A DNA stretch of 11,032 nt from CAYSWS01 sp965603395 (lineage in GTDB: Bacteria > Patescibacteriota > WWE3 > UBA101185 > UBA10185), in assembly GCA_965603395.1 (NCBI GenBank), contig CBFDCV010000027.1, forward strand, positions 1-11,032, in the 5' to 3' direction. Below, piece after piece: positions 1 through 6,580 of this stretch. A program made the position numbers and the translations under genes. The notes beneath the pieces are model-generated. The model was given only the letters and a program-made list of their open reading frames with translations, was not told the DNA's origin and made no database searches. How positions within the stretch are numbered: the first letter of the stretch is position 1; every line of letters starts with the position of its first letter.

Positions 1-962
1 AAAAATATAGTATAAAAAGGGCATACCCTGTACTTTCTTTTGTAGCGGTAACAGTTGTATATTTAGCGGTTAGTTTTTCAAAAGCTTATTCATTAAGATC
101 TGATGATTTGGAATTTTATTATGTTGGTCTTACTGCTGAAAATAGGGCTATATCTATGCTTAGGGCGGTAGATAAATCTATGAAACTATTTGTAGCGCCA
201 TATAAACTAAACATACTTTTTGGTAATTTCGATAAGTCTGCTTTGTCCTTCTTAGGGCTATTAGTATCAGTTTGTTTTTTATCTTACGTTCTATACTATT
301 TTTACAAAAGAAACAAAGTCTATTTTGGGTTATTGCTGATAATATACGTGGCTGTATTACCAATTTTTAGTCCGATTAGTATAGGTCTTGGATATGCTGA
401 ACGATATTTCTACTTCAGCACAGCGTTCTTTTCGATTTTTGCCGTCTCTTTTCTCCTTGAATTACAAAAAAAGAAAGGTTTTAAAGACCTACTTTTACCG
501 ATTTTTGTCTTAATATTTGTGCTTTTTTCTTTTAGGACTTTCATTAGAACATTAGATTGGAAAGATGACGAAACAATTTGGAGAGCCGCACTAGCAGCTG
601 AGCAAAAAAATAACTACAAAGCCTATCTTGAGCTAGGAAATGTGTATTACAGAAACAATGATCTTAGAGAAGCCCTGGTACATTACGAGAAGGCTTTAGA
701 AATAAGACCTCAGTATCCGGAAGTTTTACACAACGTAGGTCTCACATATCTTAAAGCAGGTCAGCTGAACAATGCCAAGGTGTTCATGCAAAGATCATTG
801 CAGCTAAATCCTAGATTACATGAGTCGTATTATAGATTAGGACAAATATTTTCCTATGAAGGAAATATTGAACAAGCAAAATTGTTTTTTATAAAAACTT
901 TAGAAATAAGACCTGATTTTACACCTGCTCAAGATGAACTAGCTAAGCTGCCTATAAATTAA
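1..962 (+). CDS. TMTC/GT-C-like membrane protein with C-terminal TPR repeats (5' end outside window)
   Basis: The frame is open from base 3, so the gene begins upstream and 319 residues are visible. About five hydrophobic segments (visible residues about 8-25, 80-100, 107-123, 136-153, 163-181) are followed by three 34-residue TPR units at 615-716, 717-818 and 819-920, each with the usual G/A/Y-L/P spacing. The link between the parts is diagnostic: an ERYFYF motif at the start of one helix (residues 133-138), then an RTLDW..DE..W segment (about 182-193), then TPRs. TMTC/DUF1736 proteins, which are GT-C-type membrane glycosyltransferases, have this order and these motifs. The catalytic N-terminal loops lie outside the window, so glycosyltransferase activity is inferred. 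A TTG at 108 is an internal codon, not the start. The stop shares TTAA with the convergent gene that follows. It could instead be a non-catalytic TPR membrane protein. Confidence 0.75.
   Translation, partial: KYSIKRAYPVLSFVAVTVVYLAVSFSKAYSLRSDDLEFYYVGLTAENRAISMLRAVDKSMKLFVAPYKLNILFGNFDKSALSFLGLLVSVCFLSYVLYYFYKRNKVYFGLLLIIYVAVLPIFSPISIGLGYAERYFYFSTAFFSIFAVSFLLELQKKKGFKDLLLPIFVLIFVLFSFRTFIRTLDWKDDETIWRAALAAEQKNNYKAYLELGNVYYRNNDLREALVHYEKALEIRPQYPEVLHNVGLTYLKAGQLNNAKVFMQRSLQLNPRLHESYYRLGQIFSYEGNIEQAKLFFIKTLEIRPDFTPAQDELAKLPIN
694..914 (+). repeat. 17-base exact direct repeat in TPR units 1 and 3
   Basis: The sequence ctttagaaataagacct occurs at 694-710 and again at 898-914. The copies are exactly 204 bases apart, which is two 102-base TPR units, and both encode the same LEIRP segment at a repeat end. 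The middle unit has diverged at this place (QLNPR). This looks like a trace of repeat duplication within the TPR array, or common codon choice under protein constraint. Confidence 0.6.
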
Positions 963-1390
963 ATAAACAACAACCTATACCCAAGAAGAATTAAAAATAA
1001 TAGTTTTAAATTAACTACAAAGCTCTTATCTGTCTCGATTTTATGGTACGTAAGCACAGTGTTTAGAAGAGCTAAAAAGAAAAATAGCTTACCTATTGTA
1101 CTTGAAAGCTCGCCTGAGAAAATAAAAAGCTCAGTAATCCTATCAACAGCCATACGATTTTTATCGTGGTCTTCTGAGTCACCGTTAAACTTGCGTTGAA
1201 CTAATCTTCCGGTAAGATCAAAACCAAAAATAGATAGAACTAGAGAAAACTTAAAGACGGTTCTATAAATGAACAAATATGCTATGGATAGTAATATTTC
1301 AACAATCTGATAATTTTCAGGTTCTTTATAAATGTTGTAAAGAATTTCACCAATTCTTTTAAGTTTTAATTTTTTAAATAAAGTATCCAT
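959..1390 (-). CDS. small multipass membrane protein, possibly a divergent CDP-alcohol phosphatidyltransferase
   Basis: This 143-residue protein is third in the aldolase operon. Its ATG lies inside the preceding gene (25-base overlap), which suggests translational coupling; there is no Shine-Dalgarno sequence. A lysine-rich start is followed by a long hydrophobic stretch (about residues 28-57) and two more helices (about 98-114 and 124-143). Between them is a polar stretch with D58-x-x-G-R62 and, further on, D83-R84-x-x-E87. That layout faintly recalls the CDP-alcohol phosphatidyltransferase motif (DGxxAR...G...D...D), but the spacing differs and the final Asp is a Glu. The protein is also shorter than the usual family length. 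The family assignment is a guess. What is firm is a real coding frame for a membrane protein, ending convergently on the same TTAA as the TPR gene. Confidence 0.7.
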   Translation of the reverse strand: MDTLFKKLKLKRIGEILYNIYKEPENYQIVEILLSIAYLFIYRTVFKFSLVLSIFGFDLTGRLVQRKFNGDSEDHDKNRMAVDRITELFIFSGELSSTIGKLFFFLALLNTVLTYHKIETDKSFVVNLKLLFLILLGYRLLFI

Positions 1391-1833
1391 AAAAATGAAA
1401 AGACTATAACTACTGCAACGTCAACAATATTTTTAAAAAAGGCTTTTTGTGTAATGAGGTTCATTTCAAATTTATCAAAAGGATTAAATGGTACAGAAAT
1501 CCCCATGATGAAATCTTCAGCTAAGTGAACAAGCGACGACACCCCAATTACATAAGCAAGTTTTTGATTAAAAAAACTACCAATAAGCATTAAAAATCCA
1601 ATAAGTGCAAAGCCGAACAGTTCATGCAGCATGCTTCTGGCTTTATGTAGATTTCCCCTAAAACCTTTTGTAGAAAAAAACTTTCTGTCTTTAACAAAAT
1701 AGTAAAGATGATCTATGTCTAAAATGGCTGATGAAGCTACAGCGGCCATTATGTAGTCGATCTCCACTACGTCAATGTTGGCGGATTTAATGGCAATATA
1801 TGATCCTGATATGACGTGGGAAAGTGTAGTCAT
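1366..1833 (-). CDS. YdjM/DUF457-type membrane-bound metal-dependent hydrolase-like protein
   Basis: The 155 residues show the scattered His/Asp pattern of the YdjM/DUF457 family: an N-terminal SH (H6), LDIDH at 38-42 ahead of aromatic residues, an R-x3-H pair in ARSMLHELFG (R66, H70), and H103-x3-D107 followed by a VPFNPF segment (114-119). In the family these are proposed metal ligands of an integral-membrane hydrolase with no well-defined substrate. Hydrophobic segments lie around residues 26-39, 74-89, 92-106 and 133-152. The gene starts 14 bases after the aldolase stop and overlaps the next gene by 25 bases, so all three are probably one transcript. The canonical HS of the RxxxHS motif reads HE here, a small departure. 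The family call is fairly good; the biochemical role is unknown. Confidence 0.75.
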   Translation of the reverse strand: MTTLSHVISGSYIAIKSANIDVVEIDYIMAAVASSAILDIDHLYYFVKDRKFFSTKGFRGNLHKARSMLHELFGFALIGFLMLIGSFFNQKLAYVIGVSSLVHLAEDFIMGISVPFNPFDKFEMNLITQKAFFKNIVDVAVVIVFSFLWILYLKN

Positions 1834-1844
1834 GATGTTAAACT

Positions 1845-1849
1845 ACCTC
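1845..1849 (-). promoter_or_regulatory. possible ribosome binding site of the DUF457-type gene
   Basis: On the minus strand GAGGT lies 11 bases before the ATG at 1833 and overlaps the aldolase TGA stop. The spacing is on the long side. It is the only purine-rich Shine-Dalgarno-like match I noticed in front of a gene in this window. Confidence 0.3.
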
Positions 1850-2861
1850 AGGTTTCTAGCTCAGATCTGTAATCTCCAGAATCGGCTAATACATTTAATT
1901 TTAATCTTTTTATAAATTCGTTACGGGCAGCCCCAATATTTTCTTCCTTGGCTTGCCAGATCAAAGTTGGGGGACTCTCAATAGCTCTTAAAAATGAGAA
2001 TGTTAGTTCCCAAGGAAGAGGTTCTTTTTTAGTTATGGCATTAAGATTGATGGTGGCTTCTACGGGCCCTTGACCGCCTGATAAAAACACTATGCCCGCC
2101 ACATTTCCGGGAACTGAGTTTTTTAGTGTTCTTACAGTTGCTTCTGCGATTTCTTCAGGCATTGCTTGTTCTTCGGAATCTTTTCCGGAGATAACCATGC
2201 TTGTTTTTAAAATGACTGCTTTTAGATCAACCTCTTTCTTTTTTAATTTAACAAACACTGTTTTTAGTGTTCTTGTAGTTACTTCTTCTGCAGTTTCGAT
2301 GCTGTGGTCTCCGTCTATTAAAACTTCAGGTTCAACAACAGGTACTACATTATTTTTTTGGCATTCTAATGCATAATCGGCCAGATCTTGTGCGTTTCTA
2401 TTTATACAATCGTCAGTGGGCATTCCGTTTCCTATTCTGATAACCGATCTCCATTTAGCAAGCTTTGCACCTGCTTCGTAAAACGTTTGAAGCCTATCAG
2501 CAAGGCTTTCCAACCCTAAAGTGTAAACCTCCAAAGAAGTTTCTGAAAGTTCTTTAGTTCCCTCGTCAACTTTGATAATTATCTCAATACCTTTTTCTAA
2601 TAAAGTTTTTCTAAAATTAATATCATGGCTGTCCTTTTGCCATAAAGTTTCTTCGTGCAAAATGATTCCATTAATGTATTTCTCAAGATCAGGTGTATTA
2701 ATAAACAACTCTCTGTACTTACGTCTGTTTTCATCTGTAGGATCGATGCCCGCCTTTACTAAGTTCTTATTCGCGGAGGAGGGTCTTTCATCCGAGGCTA
2801 GTATTCCTCTGTGATCTGACATTACTTTTTTAGCTATAGCATGAAGGTTATCGTTTTTCAT
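1848..2861 (-). CDS. fba: class I fructose-bisphosphate aldolase
   Basis: Cytosolic glycolytic enzyme that reversibly cleaves fructose 1,6-bisphosphate to glyceraldehyde 3-phosphate and dihydroxyacetone phosphate through a lysine Schiff base, without metal. The 337-residue protein keeps the class I signatures: RGILASDE near the N-terminus (D24), KVDEG (K97), AKWR (K136, R138), VEPEVL (E177, E179), VILKTSM with the Schiff-base lysine K219, FLSGGQ (S261) and FLRAIE (R292). Animal enzymes have KPNM where this reads KTSM, and the flexible animal C-terminal tail with its terminal Tyr is absent, as expected for a bacterial form. I chose the ATG at 2861. A TTG at 2882 would add seven residues that lie over the presumed promoter. 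The gene leads an operon with two membrane-protein genes, an unusual partnership for a glycolytic enzyme. Confidence 0.95.
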   Translation of the reverse strand: MKNDNLHAIAKKVMSDHRGILASDERPSSANKNLVKAGIDPTDENRRKYRELFINTPDLEKYINGIILHEETLWQKDSHDINFRKTLLEKGIEIIIKVDEGTKELSETSLEVYTLGLESLADRLQTFYEAGAKLAKWRSVIRIGNGMPTDDCINRNAQDLADYALECQKNNVVPVVEPEVLIDGDHSIETAEEVTTRTLKTVFVKLKKKEVDLKAVILKTSMVISGKDSEEQAMPEEIAEATVRTLKNSVPGNVAGIVFLSGGQGPVEATINLNAITKKEPLPWELTFSFLRAIESPPTLIWQAKEENIGAARNEFIKRLKLNVLADSGDYRSELET

Positions 2862-2868
2862 CTTATAT

Positions 2869-2897
2869 ATATTAACAAACAATGGTAAAAATACTAA
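2869..2897 (-). promoter_or_regulatory. putative aldolase operon promoter, leaderless geometry
   Basis: On the minus strand TAATAT (2869-2874) sits 7 bases before the aldolase ATG. A weak -35 candidate, TTAGTA (2892-2897), lies 17 bases upstream. The predicted transcription start falls at or next to the ATG. It overlaps the divergent promoter of the YgjP-like gene. Confidence 0.4.
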
Positions 2898-2900
2898 AAT
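2872..2900 (+). promoter_or_regulatory. putative promoter of the YgjP-like gene
   Basis: TTAACA (2872-2877), a 17-base spacer and TAAAAT (2895-2900) each differ from the sigma70 consensus at one base. The GTG start follows 10 bases after the -10 box, so the leader would be only a few bases and there is no room for a Shine-Dalgarno sequence. Confidence 0.6.
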
Positions 2901-2910
2901 AGTTAACGTC

Positions 2911-3462
2911 GTGAAAAAACCAAACTACAAAATAAAAAGATCCAAAAGAAAATCAATCTCGATAGAAATAGAGTCAGGAAATGACGTGGTGGTTAGGGTG
3001 CCCCTGAGAATGAAAGAAAAGGATATTGAAAGTTTTAAAAGAAGTCATGAAAATTGGGTACTTAAAAAACTTGCCGAAAAAGAGAGGCAAGATATGAAAC
3101 TTGAAAAGTACAACATATCAAAAGAGAGTGCTAAAAAACATAAAATGGAGGCCAAGAAGAAAATTACCAAAATGGCTGCAGCTAGAGCAAAAGAGCTCCG
3201 TATTAGATATAAAAAGATAAGAATTTCTAACGCTAGAAAAAGATGGGGCTCGTGTAGTACAAAAGGAACAATCAGTATCAATTGGAGGTTAACGTTTGCT
3301 CCTAAAGAAATACTGGACTATGTAATTGTCCACGAGTTATTGCACTTAAAACATATGAATCACTCAAAAAGGTATTGGCAGGCTGTAGAAGGCATCGTAC
3401 CTGATTATAAAGAACATAAAAGGTGGCTTAAAGAACACGAGTACGTTCTAAAAATGGGTTGA
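2911..3462 (+). CDS. YgjP-like (DUF45) zinc metallopeptidase
   Basis: The 183-residue protein ends in a clear YgjP-like core: RWGSCSTKGTISINWRL (111-127), then the zinc-binding HELLH (141-145) and NHSKRYW (150-156), whose H151 is the likely third zinc ligand. In this family two His of HExxH plus the downstream His bind zinc and the Glu is catalytic. The N-terminal half is very lysine-rich, begins with a short beta-strand part (about 5-32), and becomes helical. It is shorter than many family members of about 230 residues. There is no signal peptide, so it is probably cytosolic. Start is GTG at 2911, immediately behind a good promoter. It diverges from the aldolase operon and runs convergently into the 358-residue membrane protein with four bases between stops. 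Substrates of this family are poorly known. Confidence 0.88.
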   Translation: MKKPNYKIKRSKRKSISIEIESGNDVVVRVPLRMKEKDIESFKRSHENWVLKKLAEKERQDMKLEKYNISKESAKKHKMEAKKKITKMAAARAKELRIRYKKIRISNARKRWGSCSTKGTISINWRLTFAPKEILDYVIVHELLHLKHMNHSKRYWQAVEGIVPDYKEHKRWLKEHEYVLKMG

Positions 3463-3466
3463 TGCT

Positions 3467-4543
3467 TTATAAATTGAATGATTTGTTTAAAATTCTGGAA
3501 ATTAAATCGTTTCCTTCTCTCATCTTTAGTCTTCCGGGAATCACAGCATCCATTAACAAACCGGTTAAACTGGCTATAACCATAGCAAATAGCTTCAATC
3601 TTGGAAAAGCAAGGAATACAAGGATCAAGGCTGTAGTGAATGTAATAAACTTTAGTAAATCATCTTTTGCATCGCCAAAACTTAGCCTAATTGATTGTTT
3701 TACATTTGGTATTTTACTACCCGTCTTTGGTAGATCTTTATAGTAGTTAAATGCCACGGCAACTACCCTGAGAACGTTTCGAACAATTTCCAAAATTATT
3801 CCTATTGTCACTAGATAAACAGTAGCGGTAAGTTGGTTTGTTACGTTTACTGCTCTTAGCATAAGGTCAAAATCGCCCACATTTGCCACAAGCTGTACAT
3901 TAAGATCTTTTGGTAGGAAGAATAGGTTTACAGAGTCCATAGTCAAAAAGAAAATAAAAATAACTACTTCAAATGAATCAGAAAAGTAGTCTTTGAACCT
4001 TTTTCTTACAGCCTGTATCCAGGTTGTGATTGGTTTTTCTTCAACGGGCCGATTAAGCACTGCTACAGCTACTACCATGGCCACTGTAAGGACTGCCGTT
4101 AGTACAGTGACGTCGTTCTCTCTCCCTATACCTTTATATAAGACAAGAATACCAAAATAAATAGCTAGCGAAACAATAGCAGCTAACAGCGGTGTTACAA
4201 AGTATATGAAATCTTTAAGCAAAATGATAAATCTGTCGTAAAGTTTTTTGATAAGCTCAAAAGCGTCAATTATTGTTAAGGAGCCCTCAAGCAAAACGTC
4301 TAAAAAGGAGCTCACCTCTTCTTTTAGTCCTACGATAACTAGGATTCCTAAAACTAAGAAAACTGCCACAATGATTAACATCATGATCCAAAAAAAGTTT
4401 ATTATGGCTGTAAACACACCGGGAAAAAATATGGACACATATGTTAAAAGGCCTCCAATACCAACAAGCGCCCCCAAGAATATAAAGGCCCGTTTATTCA
4501 TTTTTAACATAGGCGGCTTATAGCCGTTGTTTCTTCCGTTCAT
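3467..4543 (-). CDS. multipass membrane protein of unknown function
   Basis: I do not recognise the family. The 358-residue protein has about eight hydrophobic segments: roughly residues 19-40, 43-73, 112-136, 145-163, 191-210, 236-254, 297-314 and 316-335. The loops are short and rich in Lys/Arg, notably around 177-185 and 267-284. The N-terminal tail (1-18) is polar and Asn-rich. Between segments 2 and 3 lies an amphipathic stretch of about 40 residues, and the C-terminus is basic. No catalytic motif, transporter signature or signal peptide is evident. Its ATG follows the methionine aminopeptidase stop after one base, so it is almost certainly cotranscribed and translationally coupled. Met12 or Met15 could be the true start, since no ribosome binding site decides. 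The link to methionine aminopeptidase may only be genome compaction. Confidence 0.75.
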   Translation of the reverse strand: MNGRNNGYKPPMLKMNKRAFIFLGALVGIGGLLTYVSIFFPGVFTAIINFFWIMMLIIVAVFLVLGILVIVGLKEEVSSFLDVLLEGSLTIIDAFELIKKLYDRFIILLKDFIYFVTPLLAAIVSLAIYFGILVLYKGIGRENDVTVLTAVLTVAMVVAVAVLNRPVEEKPITTWIQAVRKRFKDYFSDSFEVVIFIFFLTMDSVNLFFLPKDLNVQLVANVGDFDLMLRAVNVTNQLTATVYLVTIGIILEIVRNVLRVVAVAFNYYKDLPKTGSKIPNVKQSIRLSFGDAKDDLLKFITFTTALILVFLAFPRLKLFAMVIASLTGLLMDAVIPGRLKMREGNDLISRILNKSFNL

Positions 4544-4544
4544 A

Positions 4545-5312
4545 TTATTTAGTTAGAACTTCGTGCCCGTCTTTTGTAACAAGAACAGTGTGCTCAACCT
4601 GTACAAAATTTCCACCATCTAAGGTTTTTGTCTCCCAGTAGTTATTATGCTCCAAAATGTGATTTTTTTCACATACAAGAGGTTCTACTGCTAGCGTCAT
4701 GCCTGCTTCAAGTTTAGCGCCTTCTTCAGGACTTCCGTAACAAGGTACTTCCGGCGGTTCGTGCATACTATTACCAATTCCATGTCCAGCATAATCTTTT
4801 AACACAGAATAGCCCTCCTTTTCAACTATGTTCTGTATGGTGTTGGAAATTTTTCCTATTCGTACCCCAGGTTTCATAATTTTTATTGATTCATTTAAGG
4901 CTTTTTGAGAGGTGTCCAAGAGATTTTGCTTATTAATTGGCAATTTTCCAATACCAAAAGTTACTGCACTATCAAGAAAAACGTTATTGTATTTAATTAC
5001 CGTATCAAGAGTTAATAGATCTCCTTCTTGAAGAACATTTCCCTTAACAGGAAAGCAGTGGACGGCTTGGTTATTTAACCCAATACATAGGCCGGTAGGG
5101 AAAGGAGGAAATCCCGGCATGACGTAATTTTTACAGGCGGGAGTTACACTATTTTCATGGCACATTTTAATGAATTTTTCTTCTAGTTTCCAAACATCTA
5201 GGCCGAGCCTTGCCATGCCTTTTAGAGATCTCAGCATGTTGCCAAGGATGGCTCCCCCAATTCTCATGGAAGAGATTTCATCTTGAGTTTTAATTGGTAT
5301 TTTAAAAACCAT
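4545..5312 (-). CDS. map: methionine aminopeptidase, type I
   Basis: This cytosolic dinuclear metalloenzyme removes the N-terminal methionine from new proteins when the next residue is small, after deformylation. The 255-residue length fits type I without the extra insertion of type II. All five metal ligands are present: D103 and D114 (LDTVI...FLDSAVTF), H177 in GHGIG, E210 in VEP and E240 in QVEHT. The substrate-binding His is H84 in NNQAVHCFP. There is no N-terminal zinc-finger extension. The start at 5312 is supported by a strong extended -10 element upstream. It lies just after the polymerase gene on the same strand, but its own promoter overlaps that junction, so it can be expressed separately. 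The membrane-protein gene downstream begins one base after its stop. Confidence 0.96.
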   Translation of the reverse strand: MVFKIPIKTQDEISSMRIGGAILGNMLRSLKGMARLGLDVWKLEEKFIKMCHENSVTPACKNYVMPGFPPFPTGLCIGLNNQAVHCFPVKGNVLQEGDLLTLDTVIKYNNVFLDSAVTFGIGKLPINKQNLLDTSQKALNESIKIMKPGVRIGKISNTIQNIVEKEGYSVLKDYAGHGIGNSMHEPPEVPCYGSPEEGAKLEAGMTLAVEPLVCEKNHILEHNNYWETKTLDGGNFVQVEHTVLVTKDGHEVLTK

Positions 5313-5331
5313 AGTCTGAAAAAACTAGTGT

Positions 5332-5340
5332 ATTATACCA
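5332..5340 (-). promoter_or_regulatory. extended -10 promoter of map
   Basis: The minus strand reads TGGTATAAT, a perfect extended -10 (TGn plus consensus TATAAT), ending 19 bases before the map ATG. I see no good -35 at 16-18 bases, which is acceptable for an extended -10 promoter. The predicted leader is about 12 bases and lacks a Shine-Dalgarno sequence. The element lies in the 38-base gap after the polymerase gene. Confidence 0.65.
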
Positions 5341-5350
5341 ATTTTTACTG

Positions 5351-6580
5351 TCAGACGTTGCCAAAACCAATCCTATCCACCACGTGATCTTTTGATTCCA
5401 TCATACTAGCGGGAGAAATTACAAACTTTCCCCAGCGTTTATTTATCTTGTCCAGCATATTAGTTAAATGTTCACGTTTGTTGATGTCGGAAAACAGCTC
5501 AAGTTGTGATCTTTCTGCTTTTGTGAGATTAAAACAAGAAACACCTATTACTTTTATTTCTTTCTGAGGAGACGCAAAAAACAAACGCAAAACTTCTTTG
5601 TAGATATCCCTGGAGTCACAAACTATTTTTCCGGTCTTTCTACTCATATGCCAGTATGTGTTGTCCTTATACAGCAAAGACAGGTGAACACCTTGAGCTT
5701 TGTAGCCGGAGTTTCTCAACCTGAAGCCCATTTTTTCCACCAGTTTGGTTAATAAGGGAGTTAGCTCGGGTAAGTTTTTAATAGGCTTAGGAAGAGCGTA
5801 CTGATGCCCAAAACTTCTTCTCACTTTTTTATAATCCTCGATCTGATAGCCCCTCAATTTCAAATACCAGTAATTTCCCACTACTGATTGAAAAATATGC
5901 TTGAGGGTATAAGAAGACGTGTTGTAGAGATCCCGGACGGTGTGCACGCCGTGATTATTAAGCCTCATGAGACTCTTCTTTCCTATGCCGCTTAGATCCA
6001 TAAGTTCCAATGAGGAATATATGTGGGCAAAATTGTACATGTTAATTTCCTCCAAACCGTCAGGTTTTCTCAAGTTAGAGGCTGTCTTGGCCAAAAACCT
6101 GTTGGTAGAAACTCCCACTGAGACCGTAATGTAGTCTCCTACCTCTCTTTTTATGCGGGTTTTTATCTCTGCACCTACCTTTAGCAATCCCTCTCTATAT
6201 TTAGGAGCCCCGGCAAAATCAAGTACAAACTCATCCACCGATTTGGGTTCTAAGGCATTAGTGTACTCCAACAACAGCTTTTTCAAGCTGTGATGAATAA
6301 ACCTGTACTTTTCCGTATCGGGTTCTAAGATTTTAATGTCGGGGCATACTTTCTTAGCATCCATTACCCTAAAACCAACCTTGATCCCCAACCGCTTAGC
6401 TTCCACTGAGGGTGCAATAATAACTCCCTTGGGAGAGTTATAAGCGGCTACTGCTACGGGACGGCCACGGAGTAGGGGATTGGCTTGCTGCTCTACCGTA
6501 GCAAAACAGGAATTAAGATCTATGTGCATAAACCTGGGCGGCTTACCGGAAAACTCCAGCTTACCTAAAATTTGAGTCAT
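5351..6580 (-). CDS. dinB: Y-family translesion DNA polymerase (DinB/UmuC type)
   Basis: Error-prone polymerase that copies damaged templates. The 409 residues run in Y-family order: palm/fingers with HIDLNSCFATVE (catalytic D21; F26 at the steric-gate position that excludes ribonucleotides), the second carboxylate pair in SVDEFVLD (D116, E117), VSVGVSTNRFLAKTAS (153-168), a helix-hairpin-helix LSGIGKKSL in the thumb (196-204), and a little-finger domain (about 250-350). Near the C-terminus QLELF (359-363) matches the beta-clamp binding motif, followed by the K/R-rich tail with WGKFVISPAS. That tail resembles Gram-positive YqjW/UvrX-type enzymes as much as E. coli DinB, so the subgroup is open. 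The ATG lies inside the upstream small gene (20-base overlap). GC content is visibly higher than in flanking genes. I see no LexA-like operator that I would defend. Confidence 0.95.
   Translation of the reverse strand: MTQILGKLEFSGKPPRFMHIDLNSCFATVEQQANPLLRGRPVAVAAYNSPKGVIIAPSVEAKRLGIKVGFRVMDAKKVCPDIKILEPDTEKYRFIHHSLKKLLLEYTNALEPKSVDEFVLDFAGAPKYREGLLKVGAEIKTRIKREVGDYITVSVGVSTNRFLAKTASNLRKPDGLEEINMYNFAHIYSSLELMDLSGIGKKSLMRLNNHGVHTVRDLYNTSSYTLKHIFQSVVGNYWYLKLRGYQIEDYKKVRRSFGHQYALPKPIKNLPELTPLLTKLVEKMGFRLRNSGYKAQGVHLSLLYKDNTYWHMSRKTGKIVCDSRDIYKEVLRLFFASPQKEIKVIGVSCFNLTKAERSQLELFSDINKREHLTNMLDKINKRWGKFVISPASMMESKDHVVDRIGFGNV

Noticed and set aside
108..110. TTG at 108 as the start of the TPR protein
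   Set aside because: The frame is open to the window edge and the upstream codons encode another hydrophobic helix, so the gene continues further upstream.
2092..2814. Plus-strand frames antisense to the aldolase
   Set aside because: They are Ser/Phe-rich shadows of a conserved enzyme gene.
2862..2882. A TTG start at 2882 for the aldolase
   Set aside because: The added seven residues (MFVNIYK) lie over the -10 region and class I aldolases do not need them; the ATG at 2861 is preferred.
3459..3743. Plus-strand open frame across the end of the 358-residue membrane protein
   Set aside because: It overlaps a better coding frame on the other strand and encodes no recognisable protein; it has no promoter.
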